Source: Shewanella denitrificans OS217 (GTDB lineage: Bacteria > Pseudomonadota > Gammaproteobacteria > Enterobacterales > Shewanellaceae). Taken from it: a stretch of 64,000 nt of DNA. The position numbers were made by a program, and so were the translations under genes. The notes beneath the pieces were generated by a model. It was not told the origin of the DNA. It saw nothing but the letters and a program-made list of their open reading frames with translations, and did no database searches. Shown one piece after another: positions 1-8,831 of the stretch; position 1 is the first letter of the stretch; every line of letters starts with the position of its first letter. The DNA is taken from positions 620,001 through 684,000 of the forward strand of contig NC_007954.1 of the NCBI RefSeq assembly GCF_000013765.1. Direction: 5' to 3'.

Positions 1-415
1 AAAGCGATCCATTCCTTTTCTTGTTAAGTAGCACTCATCCTGATTGGACGCTCAACCATGCTTGAGTGGCAGAGTTATTCATCTTTTCATTCTGCAAAGC
101 CCCCGAAATGTGAACCCTATTCATGACTCAGTTAACCCTTGGTATATGATAATCAGCGTGAACCTGAGCTTTAGTATAAGTGTTTTGTTAACCCCGTTCT
201 GCCTTGGGCTTCGCTCACTCTTTATCACCTTCCTTAGCAGGTAAAAATTACCAGAAACAGGTAATTTCTACTGTTAAAAAAGGTGGGGCTAAATAGGGGG
301 TGGAATTAACGTACTGTTTTACTTAATTATATTATTTGGCGCAGCCATTGCACTAGCTAAGATGCAAGGTGTGGCAATTTGCTGCATTTCACAATGTTCA
401 CCAAGGAGGCTACAT
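1..415. other. Leading intergenic region
   Basis: I see no supported gene here. A 66-codon open frame at 44-244 lacks a ribosome binding site and family resemblance and is probably chance. A short inverted repeat (GGTAA-AAA-TTACC) lies near 239-252. The AT-rich stretch around 300-345 probably contains the promoter of the following three-gene set, but I cannot place -35 and -10 boxes with confidence. Confidence 0.4.
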
Positions 416-739
416 ATGGCCAGTCCACAAAGTGCAACAGAACAATCTAACAGTAAAGGCAGCAGCGCTTTAAATTCGCCAACCACGGCAAAAGCCTGCG
501 AAGCTACGCATCACGCAGTTGATGCCGTGGCAGTGAAAGCCGCTATTGCCGAAGATACATTGCGTAAAACAGCCGCCAGCTCACAGGAAACTCTGGTGCA
601 CAAACAGGAGGAAATCAAACAGCAACTGCAAAACTCATTGAGCAAAACCCGTGAACTCGCAGCGCAAAACCCACTGGCTACAGCAGGGATCGCGTTTGCC
701 GCGGGTATAGTGCTGACGGCCTTGCTACGCCGTCGCTAA
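416..739 (+). CDS. YqjD/ElaB-type DUF883 family inner-membrane protein
   Basis: This 107-residue protein has a hydrophilic, Ala/Gln/Lys-rich helical body and a C-terminal hydrophobic glycine-containing segment ending in three arginines (NPLATAGIAFAAGIVLTALL then RRR). That is the layout of the DUF883 family, whose E. coli members YqjD and ElaB are tail-anchored, ribosome-associated, stationary-phase membrane proteins. The ATG at 416 was chosen because a strong AAGGAGG site (403-409) sits six bases upstream; an in-frame ATG at 362 has none. The two genes that follow match the order yqjD-yqjE-yqjK of enterobacteria. The family call is made from architecture and context; the function in the cell is inferred. 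Confidence 0.75.
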   Translation: MASPQSATEQSNSKGSSALNSPTTAKACEATHHAVDAVAVKAAIAEDTLRKTAASSQETLVHKQEEIKQQLQNSLSKTRELAAQNPLATAGIAFAAGIVLTALLRRR

Positions 740-748
740 GGTGGATTT

Positions 749-1240
749 ATGCAAAACCGTGAAAGGTCTGAGGCACCAGTGCAAAAACCCGATCAAAGTG
801 CAGCGCAAACCGATCTTACAGGGCAAGCTGGATCAACACAGTCTGCCCTGAATAACGTAATGCAACAGGCGATAGAACAGCTGGCTCAGATAGCAGCACT
901 GAGCAGCTCAGTGAAGCAAGCATATATCAGTCAGTTAAAACTGGCTGGAAAAATAGCAACCGCAGAATGGCAGTTAACTGGGCGTAGCCTGCTCATCGCA
1001 GCGGCTTTGGTTGTCTGTTTTGGTGCGGGTATTATTTTATTCTGGGGTAGTAGCTTGTTGTTGCTGGGTTATTTGCTATTTCAATTGAGTAGTTCGCTAT
1101 TGATAACGGTTACAGCGTTAGTCATGTTGCAGTTCGTTTTATTGCTTTGGTGTTGGCGTAGCCTCGGCTATATACTTTCCCAAGCTGGCTTTTCAAAGAC
1201 CTGGCGACAGTTACGCCTTTTGCTGTTTACACCTCAATAG
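749..1240 (+). CDS. YqjE-like phage-holin-superfamily membrane protein
   Basis: The 163-residue product has a hydrophilic N-terminal third, a central amphipathic helix, then two long hydrophobic segments (about residues 75-105 and 112-140). This is the arrangement of the YqjE / Phage_holin_3_6 family of small inner-membrane proteins. It starts nine bases after the DUF883 gene and is almost certainly co-transcribed with it. The name holin refers only to fold resemblance; the chromosomal yqjDEK-type context gives no reason to think it is a lysis gene. Biochemical function is unknown. Confidence 0.65.
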   Translation: MQNRERSEAPVQKPDQSAAQTDLTGQAGSTQSALNNVMQQAIEQLAQIAALSSSVKQAYISQLKLAGKIATAEWQLTGRSLLIAAALVVCFGAGIILFWGSSLLLLGYLLFQLSSSLLITVTALVMLQFVLLLWCWRSLGYILSQAGFSKTWRQLRLLLFTPQ

Positions 1241-1250
1241 GAGCATCCGC

Positions 1251-1499
1251 ATGCTTATTCAAAAGTTACTAAAAAAACAGCAGTTGAACCTGACTGAACT
1301 AGCAGAGCAAAGCCAGCAACAGCAAAAATTGTTGTTGGCCAGTAATCTGCAATTGACGCAAAGCGTTCGTGCTTTTATGGGATCGACCTCTGGCTTATTG
1401 GTCAGCTTCAGCCTTGGATGTCTGTTTCAATTGCGCCATCATAGCATGGTAAAACTACTGCGCAGTGTGGTCGGCTTGCGCTGGTTCACAAAACTCTAA
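1251..1499 (+). CDS. YqjK-like small protein
   Basis: This 82-residue basic protein starts ten bases after the YqjE-like gene with AGGAG upstream of its ATG. It has a Gln/Leu-rich helical N-terminal half and a short hydrophobic segment (about residues 46-60) followed by a basic tail. Size, order and composition fit the third gene of yqjDEK-type sets. Sequence similarity across this family is weak, so the assignment rests mainly on context. No catalytic motif is visible. Confidence 0.55.
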   Translation: MLIQKLLKKQQLNLTELAEQSQQQQKLLLASNLQLTQSVRAFMGSTSGLLVSFSLGCLFQLRHHSMVKLLRSVVGLRWFTKL

Positions 1500-1648
1500 C
1501 CGTTTGAGCGCAAAGGCTTCAAGGTCATTGAACGCAGAATTAAATAAATGTGGCCATATATGGCGCTCCCCCTTCGGTCTCGCTTAAGTTTTTCAAATTC
1601 GTTCCAGACGACTTCGTGGGAGGGAGGAGGTTTACCTATTCTTTTACA

Positions 1649-2165
1649 AAAATCAGGCCCAGCTCTATGATACAGCAGTGCTCGCTAGATTGGCTTAGGT
1701 TGACCACTCTTTGTTAACAGAAAGTCCAATCAGATCTAAGATTGCAGGCACGCCAGAGCAATCAAACTATACCAGCATTCAATTGCGCATTAGGGCTGCA
1801 TTAAAAGGTGAGCAACCACTAAGCTTACAGCCTTTCATTGTTAATGAACGCAAGCTTTACTCGAAAATCGTTGAGCCCAAAGGCATTGGCTTTTCGCTAC
1901 AAGATTATCTCGAATTGGTCGATGATACGGGATGAATTATTCGCAACGACAAGCGAGGTGCTATCAGCGATCTTAATGTTAGCAGCGCTAAGTGACTCAC
2001 CCGATTGAATATCCCTCAAGATAACTGGCTCAAACTCACCACAGAGTTCGGCAAGCTATTTCATGATCCTGTGGGCACACTTCAAAACTGACTCGCTATT
2101 GTGAACATTTAGACAAGCGGCGACGACACTTCGCTAGTTGTTGTCAGCACTTAAAAGCAGGCTGA
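1649..2165 (+). pseudogene. REP-associated (Y1-type) transposase remnant, C-terminal part
   Basis: Only the C-terminal part of a RAYT-like transposase can be read. Recognisable blocks occur in order: a segment like YVDLNPIRAKMA (here VDHSLLTESPIRSKIAGTPE), YTSIQLRIRAALKG, FSLQDYLELVD, IIRNDKRGAI, LTRLNIPQDNWLKLTTEFG and DPVG. In-frame TGA stops fall at 1933-1935, 1993-1995 and 2089-2091. The tail EHLDKRRRHFASCCQHLKAG continues in another frame from 2103 and ends at 2163-2165. The catalytic N-terminal HUH region is missing. The gene is dead. The family call comes from remembered conserved blocks of this transposase family. Confidence 0.7.
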
Positions 2166-2318
2166 CATAAATCATATCGCAGCAATGAATGCTTAGGCCT
2201 CTAAAACTTCATGGGGTGAGATACTGTTGCCTGAAACTTCTATTTCTCACTGATATTAGCTTATTTCGCTACTCATCACCCATTGTTAAAAATATTAGTC
2301 AGTGAATAAAGTGATGTC

Positions 2319-2339
2319 AAAGCCCGCAGTGCGGGCTTT
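2319..2339. terminator. Probable bidirectional rho-independent terminator
   Basis: A GC-rich inverted repeat, AAAGCCCGCA then TGCGGGCTTT, has a T-rich sequence on the plus side and an A-rich/T-rich border on both sides. It lies between two decayed genes reading toward it from opposite sides, so it may have served either. Confidence 0.55.
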
Positions 2340-2351
2340 GTTGTTTCTGGC

Positions 2352-2489
2352 TTAGGCTGCCAGCTCGTTATCGTTGGACTGCTCGGTGTGTTTCTCGATT
2401 GCTTGTTCGACATGCCCATAGCGATGGTATTTAGTGGTCCATTGTGGGCGGAATATGCTATTTAACCTGAACCTTAGTCTTTCTTAACC
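2352..2489 (-). pseudogene. Unassigned C-terminal gene fragment
   Basis: On the minus strand about 45 codons are open and end in TAA at 2352-2354, just before the hairpin at 2319-2339. The peptide has a basic aromatic part (IFRPQWTTKYHRYGHVEQAI) followed by an acidic tail ending NDNELAA. The composition and the adjacent terminator suggest the 3' end of a real gene whose upstream part has been lost. I do not recognise the family, and chance cannot be excluded. Confidence 0.3.
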
Positions 2490-2554
2490 TTTGGCGTTTC
2501 TTATTGGCTCAGCTTCATTAGGCTAAGGTGATTAACGCCAACAGGAAACCCCCT

Positions 2555-3060
2555 ATGTGTGGAAGACTCTATATCAATGACATGCTCGGCCTAACGGTAT
2601 CAAATCGCTTGGGCTTAGATTTTCCTGTGCAGCAAAACCTTGATTTACGCCCCACTGAAAAGATTGCGACTCTAGTGATGCATAATGACACCCTAGATCA
2701 ACAAGCGGCGACTTGGGGCATACAGCCTGCTTGGTCAAAGACCTTGTTGATTAATGCCCAAGCCGAGACTGTGGCGGAAAAGAAAACCTTTGCTTCTGCC
2801 TTTGCTCATCATCGATGCCTAGTGCCTTGCTCTGGCTGGTTTGAGTGGCGTGGTGAAGACGGCGCTAAGAAGCAAAAGTACCTATTTAGTTATGAAGATA
2901 ATGAACCTGTATATGGCGTGCATTCTATATCCCAGTGATGATGCCGCAGTTGGTTACTCTGACAACAACACCAACTGATGAATGCAGGCCTTGCCATCAC
3001 AGAATGCCACTGCTGTAGATGCTAGCGTGATTTCAGTCGGAACTTAATCAGCGAGAAAAT
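2555..3060 (+). pseudogene. HMCES/YedK SRAP-domain protein, frameshifted
   Basis: The reading frame begins MCGRLYIND at 2555, giving the family's catalytic Cys2, and continues with INAQAETVAEKKTF (equivalent of the conserved INARAET block) and CLVPCSGWFEW. These are hallmarks of SRAP proteins, which protect abasic sites in single-stranded DNA by forming a thiazolidine crosslink. The frame stops after 128 codons at 2938. The expected downstream blocks appear in other frames: LYPSDDAAVG, then VTLTTTPTDECRP and HHRMPLL, which contains the conserved active-site His. At least two frameshifts are therefore present. Intact family members are about 210-230 residues. The product is probably non-functional. 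Confidence 0.8.
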
Positions 3061-3220
3061 CTGTTGCTCAATAGCCTTGATAATAAAATGAAAATATTAG
3101 CTAGCTAGTTCTTGAGCTGAGGAGCATTTTCCCATTGATTTTTCACTACACTTCCAATGTTAATAGCGCTAATCCAATATGATGTGTTCCACTCGTCATT
3201 GGCATTGTTATTTTTCTTCT

Positions 3221-3781
3221 TTAGAAATTTGTTTTAGATAATGTTTGAATCGCAAATCGATATATTGGTCTAAACGAAGTGATATCATCGAATTCTGCTC
3301 GTACAATCATGCCTTCAATAAACGCCATGATGGATTCGGCTTTTGACTCCGCTAGTTGTTCATCGTCATTTGGGGTATTCGAAATAATCTGCTTGATCAG
3401 TGCCTTAAGCCACTTCTTGTGCATAGATGCAGAATCAGCAATTGCGTCATCGGATTCTTTAAATTCCGACATTGCATGCATAAACATACATCCATGAAAA
3501 TCCTCTGCATTAAACCACTTAAAGTGCCAATCAATAAGCGCATTCAATTTTTCTTCCATGGTCATTTCAGGCGAGATTGCGCCGCCGAGCTTATCTTCGA
3601 AGCGTAAATGTCTTCGAACGAGAACAGCGAGTATCAATTTATTTTTCGAACCGAAATGACGATACATCGAGGTTTTCGATACGCAAGCCGTATCACGAAT
3701 GAGGTCAACTCCAACGGCGGTGTACCCATTCGCGTTAAACAAGGATTCGGCGATATCTAATATGTGTTCTTTTGTGCCCAT
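3221..3781 (-). CDS. TetR/AcrR family transcriptional regulator
   Basis: The protein (186 residues from the chosen start) opens with a typical TetR helix-turn-helix: MGTKEHILDIAESLFNANGY, then GVDLIRDTACVSKTSMYRHFGSKNKLI. The remainder is the variable ligand-binding and dimerisation domain. An in-frame ATG at 3820 would add 13 residues but has no ribosome binding site and abuts an operator. The ATG at 3781 has GGAA about seven bases upstream, so it is preferred. The gene is divergent from the HPP-family gene, and two near-identical palindromes lie between them, suggesting autorepression and control of the neighbour. The ligand is unknown. Confidence 0.88.
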   Translation of the reverse strand: MGTKEHILDIAESLFNANGYTAVGVDLIRDTACVSKTSMYRHFGSKNKLILAVLVRRHLRFEDKLGGAISPEMTMEEKLNALIDWHFKWFNAEDFHGCMFMHAMSEFKESDDAIADSASMHKKWLKALIKQIISNTPNDDEQLAESKAESIMAFIEGMIVRAEFDDITSFRPIYRFAIQTLSKTNF

Positions 3782-3826
3782 TTCCAAATTTCCAAATTGT
3801 TTAAAATAAAACGGTTGCATAGAAAG

Positions 3827-3865
3827 TACAGATCTGTATCATCCCCTACCGGTACAGATCTGTAC
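3827..3865. promoter_or_regulatory. Twin palindromic operators for the TetR regulator
   Basis: TACAGATCTGTA occurs at 3827-3838 and GTACAGATCTGTAC at 3852-3865, with centres 26 bp apart. Both are perfect palindromes lying in the divergent intergenic region between the TetR-type regulator and the HPP-family gene. The length and symmetry fit a TetR-family dimer site. Binding by this particular regulator is inferred from position. Confidence 0.75.
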
Positions 3866-3921
3866 TTAAGCTTAATGTATCACAAATTTGAAATATATCG
3901 TTATTTTTTGAGGAATTAATT

Positions 3922-4443
3922 ATGAACAAATTAAAAGGCGGCGGCTCACTTCCACCACGCCCATCACTGCTCCAACTTTTAAAAGGATTAATTGGCGGTA
4001 CACTTGGAATTCTTTGTTTATGTCTTCTTGGTCAGTACTCAGGAGTTCCTTGGCTAATGGCGCCATTTGGCGCCACATGCGTCATCCTGTTTGCCGCACC
4101 AACATCCCCTCTAGCACAGCCAAGAAATGTTATAGGTGGCCACTTTATCGCGGCATCTGTCGGTATAGCCGCACTTTACGGATTGGGTGATTCATACATT
4201 ACTATGTCTGTGGCAGTCGGCGTCGCAATCGTAGCCATGCAATTTTTGCGTGCGGTACACCCTCCGGCTGGGGCCAATCCAATCGTGATTATACTTGCGG
4301 GCAAGTCTGCGGTCAGTTTGAGCTTCTTATTTACTCCGGTTCTTGTTGGCAGTGTACTACTGGTTGTTATCGCATCCCTTGTAAACAACTATGGCGTAAA
4401 AGATGGTTGGCCTGTCTACTGGCACGGATTTGGTAAAACATAA
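3922..4443 (+). CDS. HPP family integral membrane protein
   Basis: A 173-residue protein with four hydrophobic segments and the family-defining HPP motif (residues 113-115, in RAVHPPAGANP). Another conserved block, PWLMAPFGATCVILF, lies near residue 45. HPP-family proteins are four-helix inner-membrane proteins; some have been linked to nitrite transport in plastids and cyanobacteria, but bacterial roles are mostly unknown. The start follows GAGGAATTA. It is divergent from the TetR regulator and followed 11 bases later by a broken tautomerase gene. Control by the TetR operators upstream is likely. Confidence 0.85.
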   Translation: MNKLKGGGSLPPRPSLLQLLKGLIGGTLGILCLCLLGQYSGVPWLMAPFGATCVILFAAPTSPLAQPRNVIGGHFIAASVGIAALYGLGDSYITMSVAVGVAIVAMQFLRAVHPPAGANPIVIILAGKSAVSLSFLFTPVLVGSVLLVVIASLVNNYGVKDGWPVYWHGFGKT

Positions 4444-4454
4444 GGATAATAGCA

Positions 4455-4769
4455 ATGCCTTTACTAACGCTGTCTCTATCTGAGATTTTGGATAAAAACA
4501 CGCTAGAAAAAATCGCTGAAGCACTCACAGACGTTACATCACGGGTTCTAAGGAAAGAGCCCAGCGTAACAAGGGTGGACATCAATACAGTTTCAATGTT
4601 CTTAGCTGGAAAAGCTACAGTCGGCTTTACCTACAGCTTGAGCATCTCAATTACGGAAGGCACGAACTCTGAAGAAGAGTGCGAAGCGTGGCTTCGACAG
4701 GCAAATTCTATTTCCCGTATCAGGGCCAGGCAGCGCGGGTATGGACACTTGTGTCGTCAACCTAATTGA
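4455..4769 (+). pseudogene. Tautomerase-family gene, 3' end lost in a deletion
   Basis: The N-terminal part starts MPLLTLSLSEILDKNTLEKI and has the Pro2 typical of 4-oxalocrotonate tautomerase-superfamily proteins, in which Pro acts as catalytic base. Family-like sequence (TRVDINTV, SISITEGTNSEEE) runs to about residue 80. After roughly 4695 the frame enters DNA that, read in another frame, encodes an aminotransferase, so the last residues (ISRIRARQRGYGHLCRQPN) are artefactual. The gene lies directly behind the HPP-family gene and was probably part of its operon. A truncated product could be made, but activity is doubtful. Confidence 0.65.
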
Positions 4770-5679
4770 ACCGGGTGACGAGGTTATTGTGTGTATCAAC
4801 GGTGCCTTTGGCCAACGAATAGCGGAAAGCGTTGCTAAAGTGGGCGGGATTGTGACTGAGGTTCACTCAGAATGGGGAACACCTGTCCTTCCTGAAAAAT
4901 TAGAGCAGGCATTGTCAGCAACACCAAATTGCAAGATTGTCAGCTTTGTGCATGCTGAGACGTCAACGGGTGTCAGGAATGATGCTAAGGTTCTTTGTGA
5001 AATAGCCAATCGACACGGGGCTTTAACCCTTGTTGATGCAGTTACTTCTCTTGGTGGGATACCAGTCTGTGTTGATGAATGGGGAATCGATGCAATCTTT
5101 TCGGGAACCCAGAAATGCCTTTCGTGTCCTCCGAGCTTATCACCAGTGAGCTTCAGTCAAAGAGCCATAGATAAGATACAATCAAGAAAATCAGCTATAC
5201 CATCATGGTTTCTGGATGTAACGAAAGTATCTTCATATTGGACAGGACAGGCACGTGCTTACCACCATACCGCGCCAGTGAATGCTTTATATGGTTTACA
5301 CCAAGCGCTAGTGGAATACCACTATGAAGGCAATGAGAAGTCCTTTGCAAGACATGCCGCGGTATCAGCGGAGCTAGTCAAAGGGCTTTCAATATTAGGT
5401 TTGCATCCTTTGGTCGAAGATAAATACCGCTTACCACAATTGATCACGGTAAAAATCCCCGAATACTTGGATGAAGCAAAACTAAGAAGAGCGTTGCTGA
5501 GTACCTACGATATAGAAATTGGGGCTGGTTTAGGCATGTTAGCGGGCAAGGTCATACGTATTGGTGTGATGGGTAACGGAGCACGTATAGAGAATATGCA
5601 GAGATTGATTAGTGCTTTATCGAAAGTTCTAGTACAAGACGACGTTAAGATTAAGTGTAAAACAGAATCTTTCGCCTAA
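4696..5679 (+). pseudogene. Class V aminotransferase (alanine/serine-glyoxylate type), 5'-truncated
   Basis: From 4705 the frame reads ILFPVSGPGSAGMDTCVVNL, a conserved block normally about 65-80 residues into alanine-glyoxylate/serine-glyoxylate aminotransferases. Downstream it has DAVTSLGGIPV, then GTQKCLSCPPSLSPVSFS, which contains the PLP-binding Lys in the SGTQKCL motif, and a full C-terminal domain ending at 5679. The family is about 370-400 residues. Here at most about 325 remain and the N-terminal segment is missing because of fusion to the tautomerase gene. Reinitiation at the ATG at 4741 would give a 312-residue protein lacking part of the active site. Probably non-functional. Confidence 0.75.
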
Positions 5680-5684
5680 ACTCA

Positions 5685-5715
5685 AGAGCCAGATTGCCTC
5701 AATCTGGCTCTTTTT
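5685..5715 (+). terminator. Rho-independent terminator
   Basis: A perfect 11-bp stem (AGAGCCAGATT with AATCTGGCTCT), loop GCCTC, is followed by a run of T. It starts six bases after the aminotransferase stop codon. Confidence 0.88.
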
Positions 5716-5835
5716 CTTATATATAGCCGAAGGACTTTAACCAATAAAGGAGCTTGTAGATATTTTTGTGTGACAAAAGACGATTACACCTTAAAACGTT
5801 TGCCCCAAAGTGTAATCTAGGCTTACTAATAGAAC

Positions 5836-8409
5836 CTACTCAAAGCTTCCTACACGACTCGTATGCTTGCCTGAACGTGAGCGAACTTTTATGGCGTCAG
5901 GTAAGCGTATAGGCTTGTTATACACTTGCCAGTTTTCTCCATTATCTAAGCTGTACTCAAGTGTTAATCCAGGTAATTGACTGATTATATGCACTTGATT
6001 GTCGATACGTTTGGCACCAGGAATTGGCAAGTAAAAGCTTACTCCAGCTTCTTCAAGCTTTGGATACTCTTTCAGTGCGAGCACACTCGCAAACTTAGCC
6101 CATTGACGCGCTTGCTCTTGTTGCTCACTGGCAAGCACTGTATTGCGATGCCATCCTCGCTCAGCTAGGGCAATAATTCGCGGAAAAATCATTTCTCCTA
6201 ATTGCTCGGGAGTGCGAATTGTTTCACTCCAAACTTGACCTTGAATACCAGCAATATTCTCAGGCTTATTGAGCTGATGTAAAGCGCGTCCAACTAGATC
6301 TTCTAAGTTATCAATGGGTTCACCCGCACGGGTGAAGTCAGCGTTGGCGTATACATTGTCAGGGATGAAGTTAAATACCTTTTCGACATCGGTATAGCGC
6401 GCTGCCCAATATAGCCCCCGTTCTGCTGGATCGGGCTCTTGCGGGTGGTCAAAGTACAGGTGGGTGCCCATAGAAAGAATCGCATGGTAGCCTTCATTTG
6501 CTAGTCGATATGCGCGGTCAGATACACCCCATTCCCAAATATTATCCCAAGCATTAACGTAGACTTTATTATTAGCAAATTGCTCGATAGGGAAAGGTGT
6601 TATTCTGTCAAACATAATGCCATCTTCCCATGCAGCAATATTCAGCCCACGCGCGGCTAATACTTCTGCTGCGCGGCGAGTGAAATAGGCTTTAAGATCT
6701 GCAGGACCTTTTACGCCGCTATCTATAGCTTGGTATAATGCATTACAAATAGGAGACGCGGTCCAAGAGCCTACGCCGACTTCATCGCCACCGATATGGA
6801 TATTCGTGAGTTTTAAACCTGCTTCGCGGTACATTTGTTGAAATTCATAAGCCACTTTATCGACAAAATTATAGGTGGAGTCCATACAAACATTGATGGA
6901 ATTGTCATTAAAGAACTGAGCTGTTGAGTACACAGATTTATCCAGTGGATCTGACAACAGATAGGCGTTAGCTCCGGTTTTATCGCCAGATTTTATTAAC
7001 TTATTGTGTCTAAGTTCCATCGCCTTGATTGCTGCGCGGGCATGACCTGGCATATCAACCTCTGGGATGACTTCAATATGCCTTTGCTTGGCATACTTGA
7101 GAATATCGATAAACTCCTCTTTGCTGTAAAAGCCATTTGTTTGTGACGTTTTAAAAGGCCCCGAGCCTCTTGTTGGCAACATACATTCAGTTTCAGATAG
7201 GTCAAAACATCGCTGGCTACCTAAATCCGTCAGCTCTGGTAGTCCGCCAATTTCTATTCGCCAAGACTCATCTTCAGTTAAGTGAAGATGTAGCTTATTG
7301 AGTTTGTAATGCGCCATTTGGTCGATGAGTTTTTTGGTGATCTCCACGCCATGGAAATTACGGCTCATATCGTACATAAAGCCGCGCCATTCAAAATGTG
7401 GAGCATCGTTGGCGCTAAGTTGAGGTAATTCAATTTGAGATTGCGTGCCGCTTGGTGTCAGACTCAATAAACTTTGAATAGCATAAAAGACACCTGCGCT
7501 ATCTGCGCCGACAATTTCAATACGATTTTTTTCAATTTCTAAGCTGTAACTCTCAGGCTTCCAGCTTTCATCACCATTATAAATAGATAATGAAATAAGG
7601 TTTTTATCTTGAGCTGGCAGATTGTTTGGGGTGATCTTTAGCGAACCTTTTAGCTTCTTATCTAATGTTTCTGATAGTAAGTGAGCTTCTGATTTTAAGC
7701 TTCCTTGATAAGATATTTGCCAATCAGCAGTTAATAGAGTGCTAGAGCTACTGTACTTCACTTTATTGGGGGTAGGGATGATCACTCGCTTGGCATCATC
7801 CTCTGTAAGCGCATATTCTTGAGCAGGGCTATAGCGGTCATAGCGCCATGCGCTGGTGGGCTTTTCCCAGTGATCTCTAGGCGTATTATAACGTTGGTAT
7901 TGTTCTGGCCGATTGAGTGGCTTTATGTATTTGCTGCTATCTTCGGTATCAGTAGATCTGAAGATTGCTGGGGTAAGTGAGTGTTGAGTGATAAAGCTTC
8001 GAGGCATAAAGTCGCTATGAGAAGATGCCCAGTTTTCGGCTTCAAAGGGAATAGTAAGCTTATCACCAGCTTTAAGGCCTTTAAAGTTTACTGTCGGGGT
8101 AATTTTATAAAGATCTCCTTGTACAAATTGAAATGCCAATCCTTGGGACTTTTTCGTTAGAATTGGGCGAATAACATTGGTATAGATCACCCAGTCAGCT
8201 ATGCCTTTAGGTAAATCAACACGAGATTGGTTGACTAGCTCAATATTGGCGAGATGCGATTTATCGCCATTATGATAGTTATCAATTACTTGCCATGACC
8301 AGCTCGTTTTTTCGGCAAATTCGTTTAACTCTGTTTGGCTAAAATTGGCGAATGCGTTAAAGCTAGAAAGTGTAATAGCTAAAGGGATTAATCTTTTTAA
8401 AGTAGCCAC
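5836..8409 (-). CDS. Beta-N-acetylhexosaminidase, GH20 (chitobiase type)
   Basis: This 857-residue protein has an N-terminal signal peptide (cleavage near AFA-NFSQ). It then has a carbohydrate-binding chitobiase-like N-domain (about 30-180), a GH20b-type domain (about 230-335), a (beta/alpha)8 catalytic domain beginning around ECRGFMYDMSRNFH-type sequence near 340, and a C-terminal Ig-like domain. The catalytic pair is Asp542-Glu543 in HIGGDEVG. GH20 enzymes release GlcNAc from chito-oligosaccharides by substrate-assisted catalysis. The start is GTG with GGAG seven bases upstream. Export to the periplasm or outer membrane is likely. A palindromic operator candidate lies about 230 bp upstream (8635-8652), which would fit GlcNAc-responsive control. 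Confidence 0.92.
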   Translation of the reverse strand: MATLKRLIPLAITLSSFNAFANFSQTELNEFAEKTSWSWQVIDNYHNGDKSHLANIELVNQSRVDLPKGIADWVIYTNVIRPILTKKSQGLAFQFVQGDLYKITPTVNFKGLKAGDKLTIPFEAENWASSHSDFMPRSFITQHSLTPAIFRSTDTEDSSKYIKPLNRPEQYQRYNTPRDHWEKPTSAWRYDRYSPAQEYALTEDDAKRVIIPTPNKVKYSSSSTLLTADWQISYQGSLKSEAHLLSETLDKKLKGSLKITPNNLPAQDKNLISLSIYNGDESWKPESYSLEIEKNRIEIVGADSAGVFYAIQSLLSLTPSGTQSQIELPQLSANDAPHFEWRGFMYDMSRNFHGVEITKKLIDQMAHYKLNKLHLHLTEDESWRIEIGGLPELTDLGSQRCFDLSETECMLPTRGSGPFKTSQTNGFYSKEEFIDILKYAKQRHIEVIPEVDMPGHARAAIKAMELRHNKLIKSGDKTGANAYLLSDPLDKSVYSTAQFFNDNSINVCMDSTYNFVDKVAYEFQQMYREAGLKLTNIHIGGDEVGVGSWTASPICNALYQAIDSGVKGPADLKAYFTRRAAEVLAARGLNIAAWEDGIMFDRITPFPIEQFANNKVYVNAWDNIWEWGVSDRAYRLANEGYHAILSMGTHLYFDHPQEPDPAERGLYWAARYTDVEKVFNFIPDNVYANADFTRAGEPIDNLEDLVGRALHQLNKPENIAGIQGQVWSETIRTPEQLGEMIFPRIIALAERGWHRNTVLASEQQEQARQWAKFASVLALKEYPKLEEAGVSFYLPIPGAKRIDNQVHIISQLPGLTLEYSLDNGENWQVYNKPIRLPDAIKVRSRSGKHTSRVGSFE

Positions 8410-8634
8410 TTTTACTCCTAATTTGTGATTTTATAGTTTGGAATGCATTTTGAGTACTCCATTAAATCGTGATGGTTTTTTCCTCTACGGCATAGTAACT
8501 ATTCATATTAGGGGCAAATCTGCAGTTTTTATTTTAGCACTTAAGGAAAATACCTTGCTTTCCTTATTAAATTTATCACCCATTAAAAATTCCATGTCCT
8601 AACAAATATTTAAACTTTTGTATCTATACGTTAG

Positions 8635-8652
8635 ATTGACAGCGTTGTCAAT
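8635..8652. promoter_or_regulatory. Palindromic operator candidate upstream of the hexosaminidase gene
   Basis: The sequence ATTGACA-GCGT-TGTCAAT has two perfect 7-bp arms. Its size and symmetry fit a LacI-family regulator site such as those for GlcNAc catabolic regulators. That regulator link is inferred from the neighbouring GH20 gene, not shown. Confidence 0.45.
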
Positions 8653-8672
8653 TCGTTGTTGAAGGGCTGTTA

Positions 8673-8831
8673 ATGAAGTGTAAGTACGGACAAAATAAAC
8701 TAGAACAACACCATATGCGACACTACAACTTCTTTTCGGTACCTAAAAATAAGAAAAGATTACCGACCACAGTACCGGTTTTTCTTGCACCTGAAATTTG
8801 TGATGCTAACGTACATCTGAACATTGTTTAA
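8673..8831 (+). CDS. Possible small protein of 52 residues
   Basis: An ATG at 8673 preceded by GAAGGG opens a 52-codon frame rich in Asn, Lys and His in its first half and hydrophobic in its second (LPTTVPVFLAPEICDANV). It lies divergent from the GH20 gene across the palindrome at 8635-8652. I recognise no family. It may be a real small gene, a remnant or chance. The rest of 8410-9034 shows no other gene. Confidence 0.25.
   Translation: MKCKYGQNKLEQHHMRHYNFFSVPKNKKRLPTTVPVFLAPEICDANVHLNIV

Noticed and set aside
44..244. 66-codon open frame at the left end
   Set aside because: No ribosome binding site, no family pattern and a composition unlike the neighbouring genes; likely chance.
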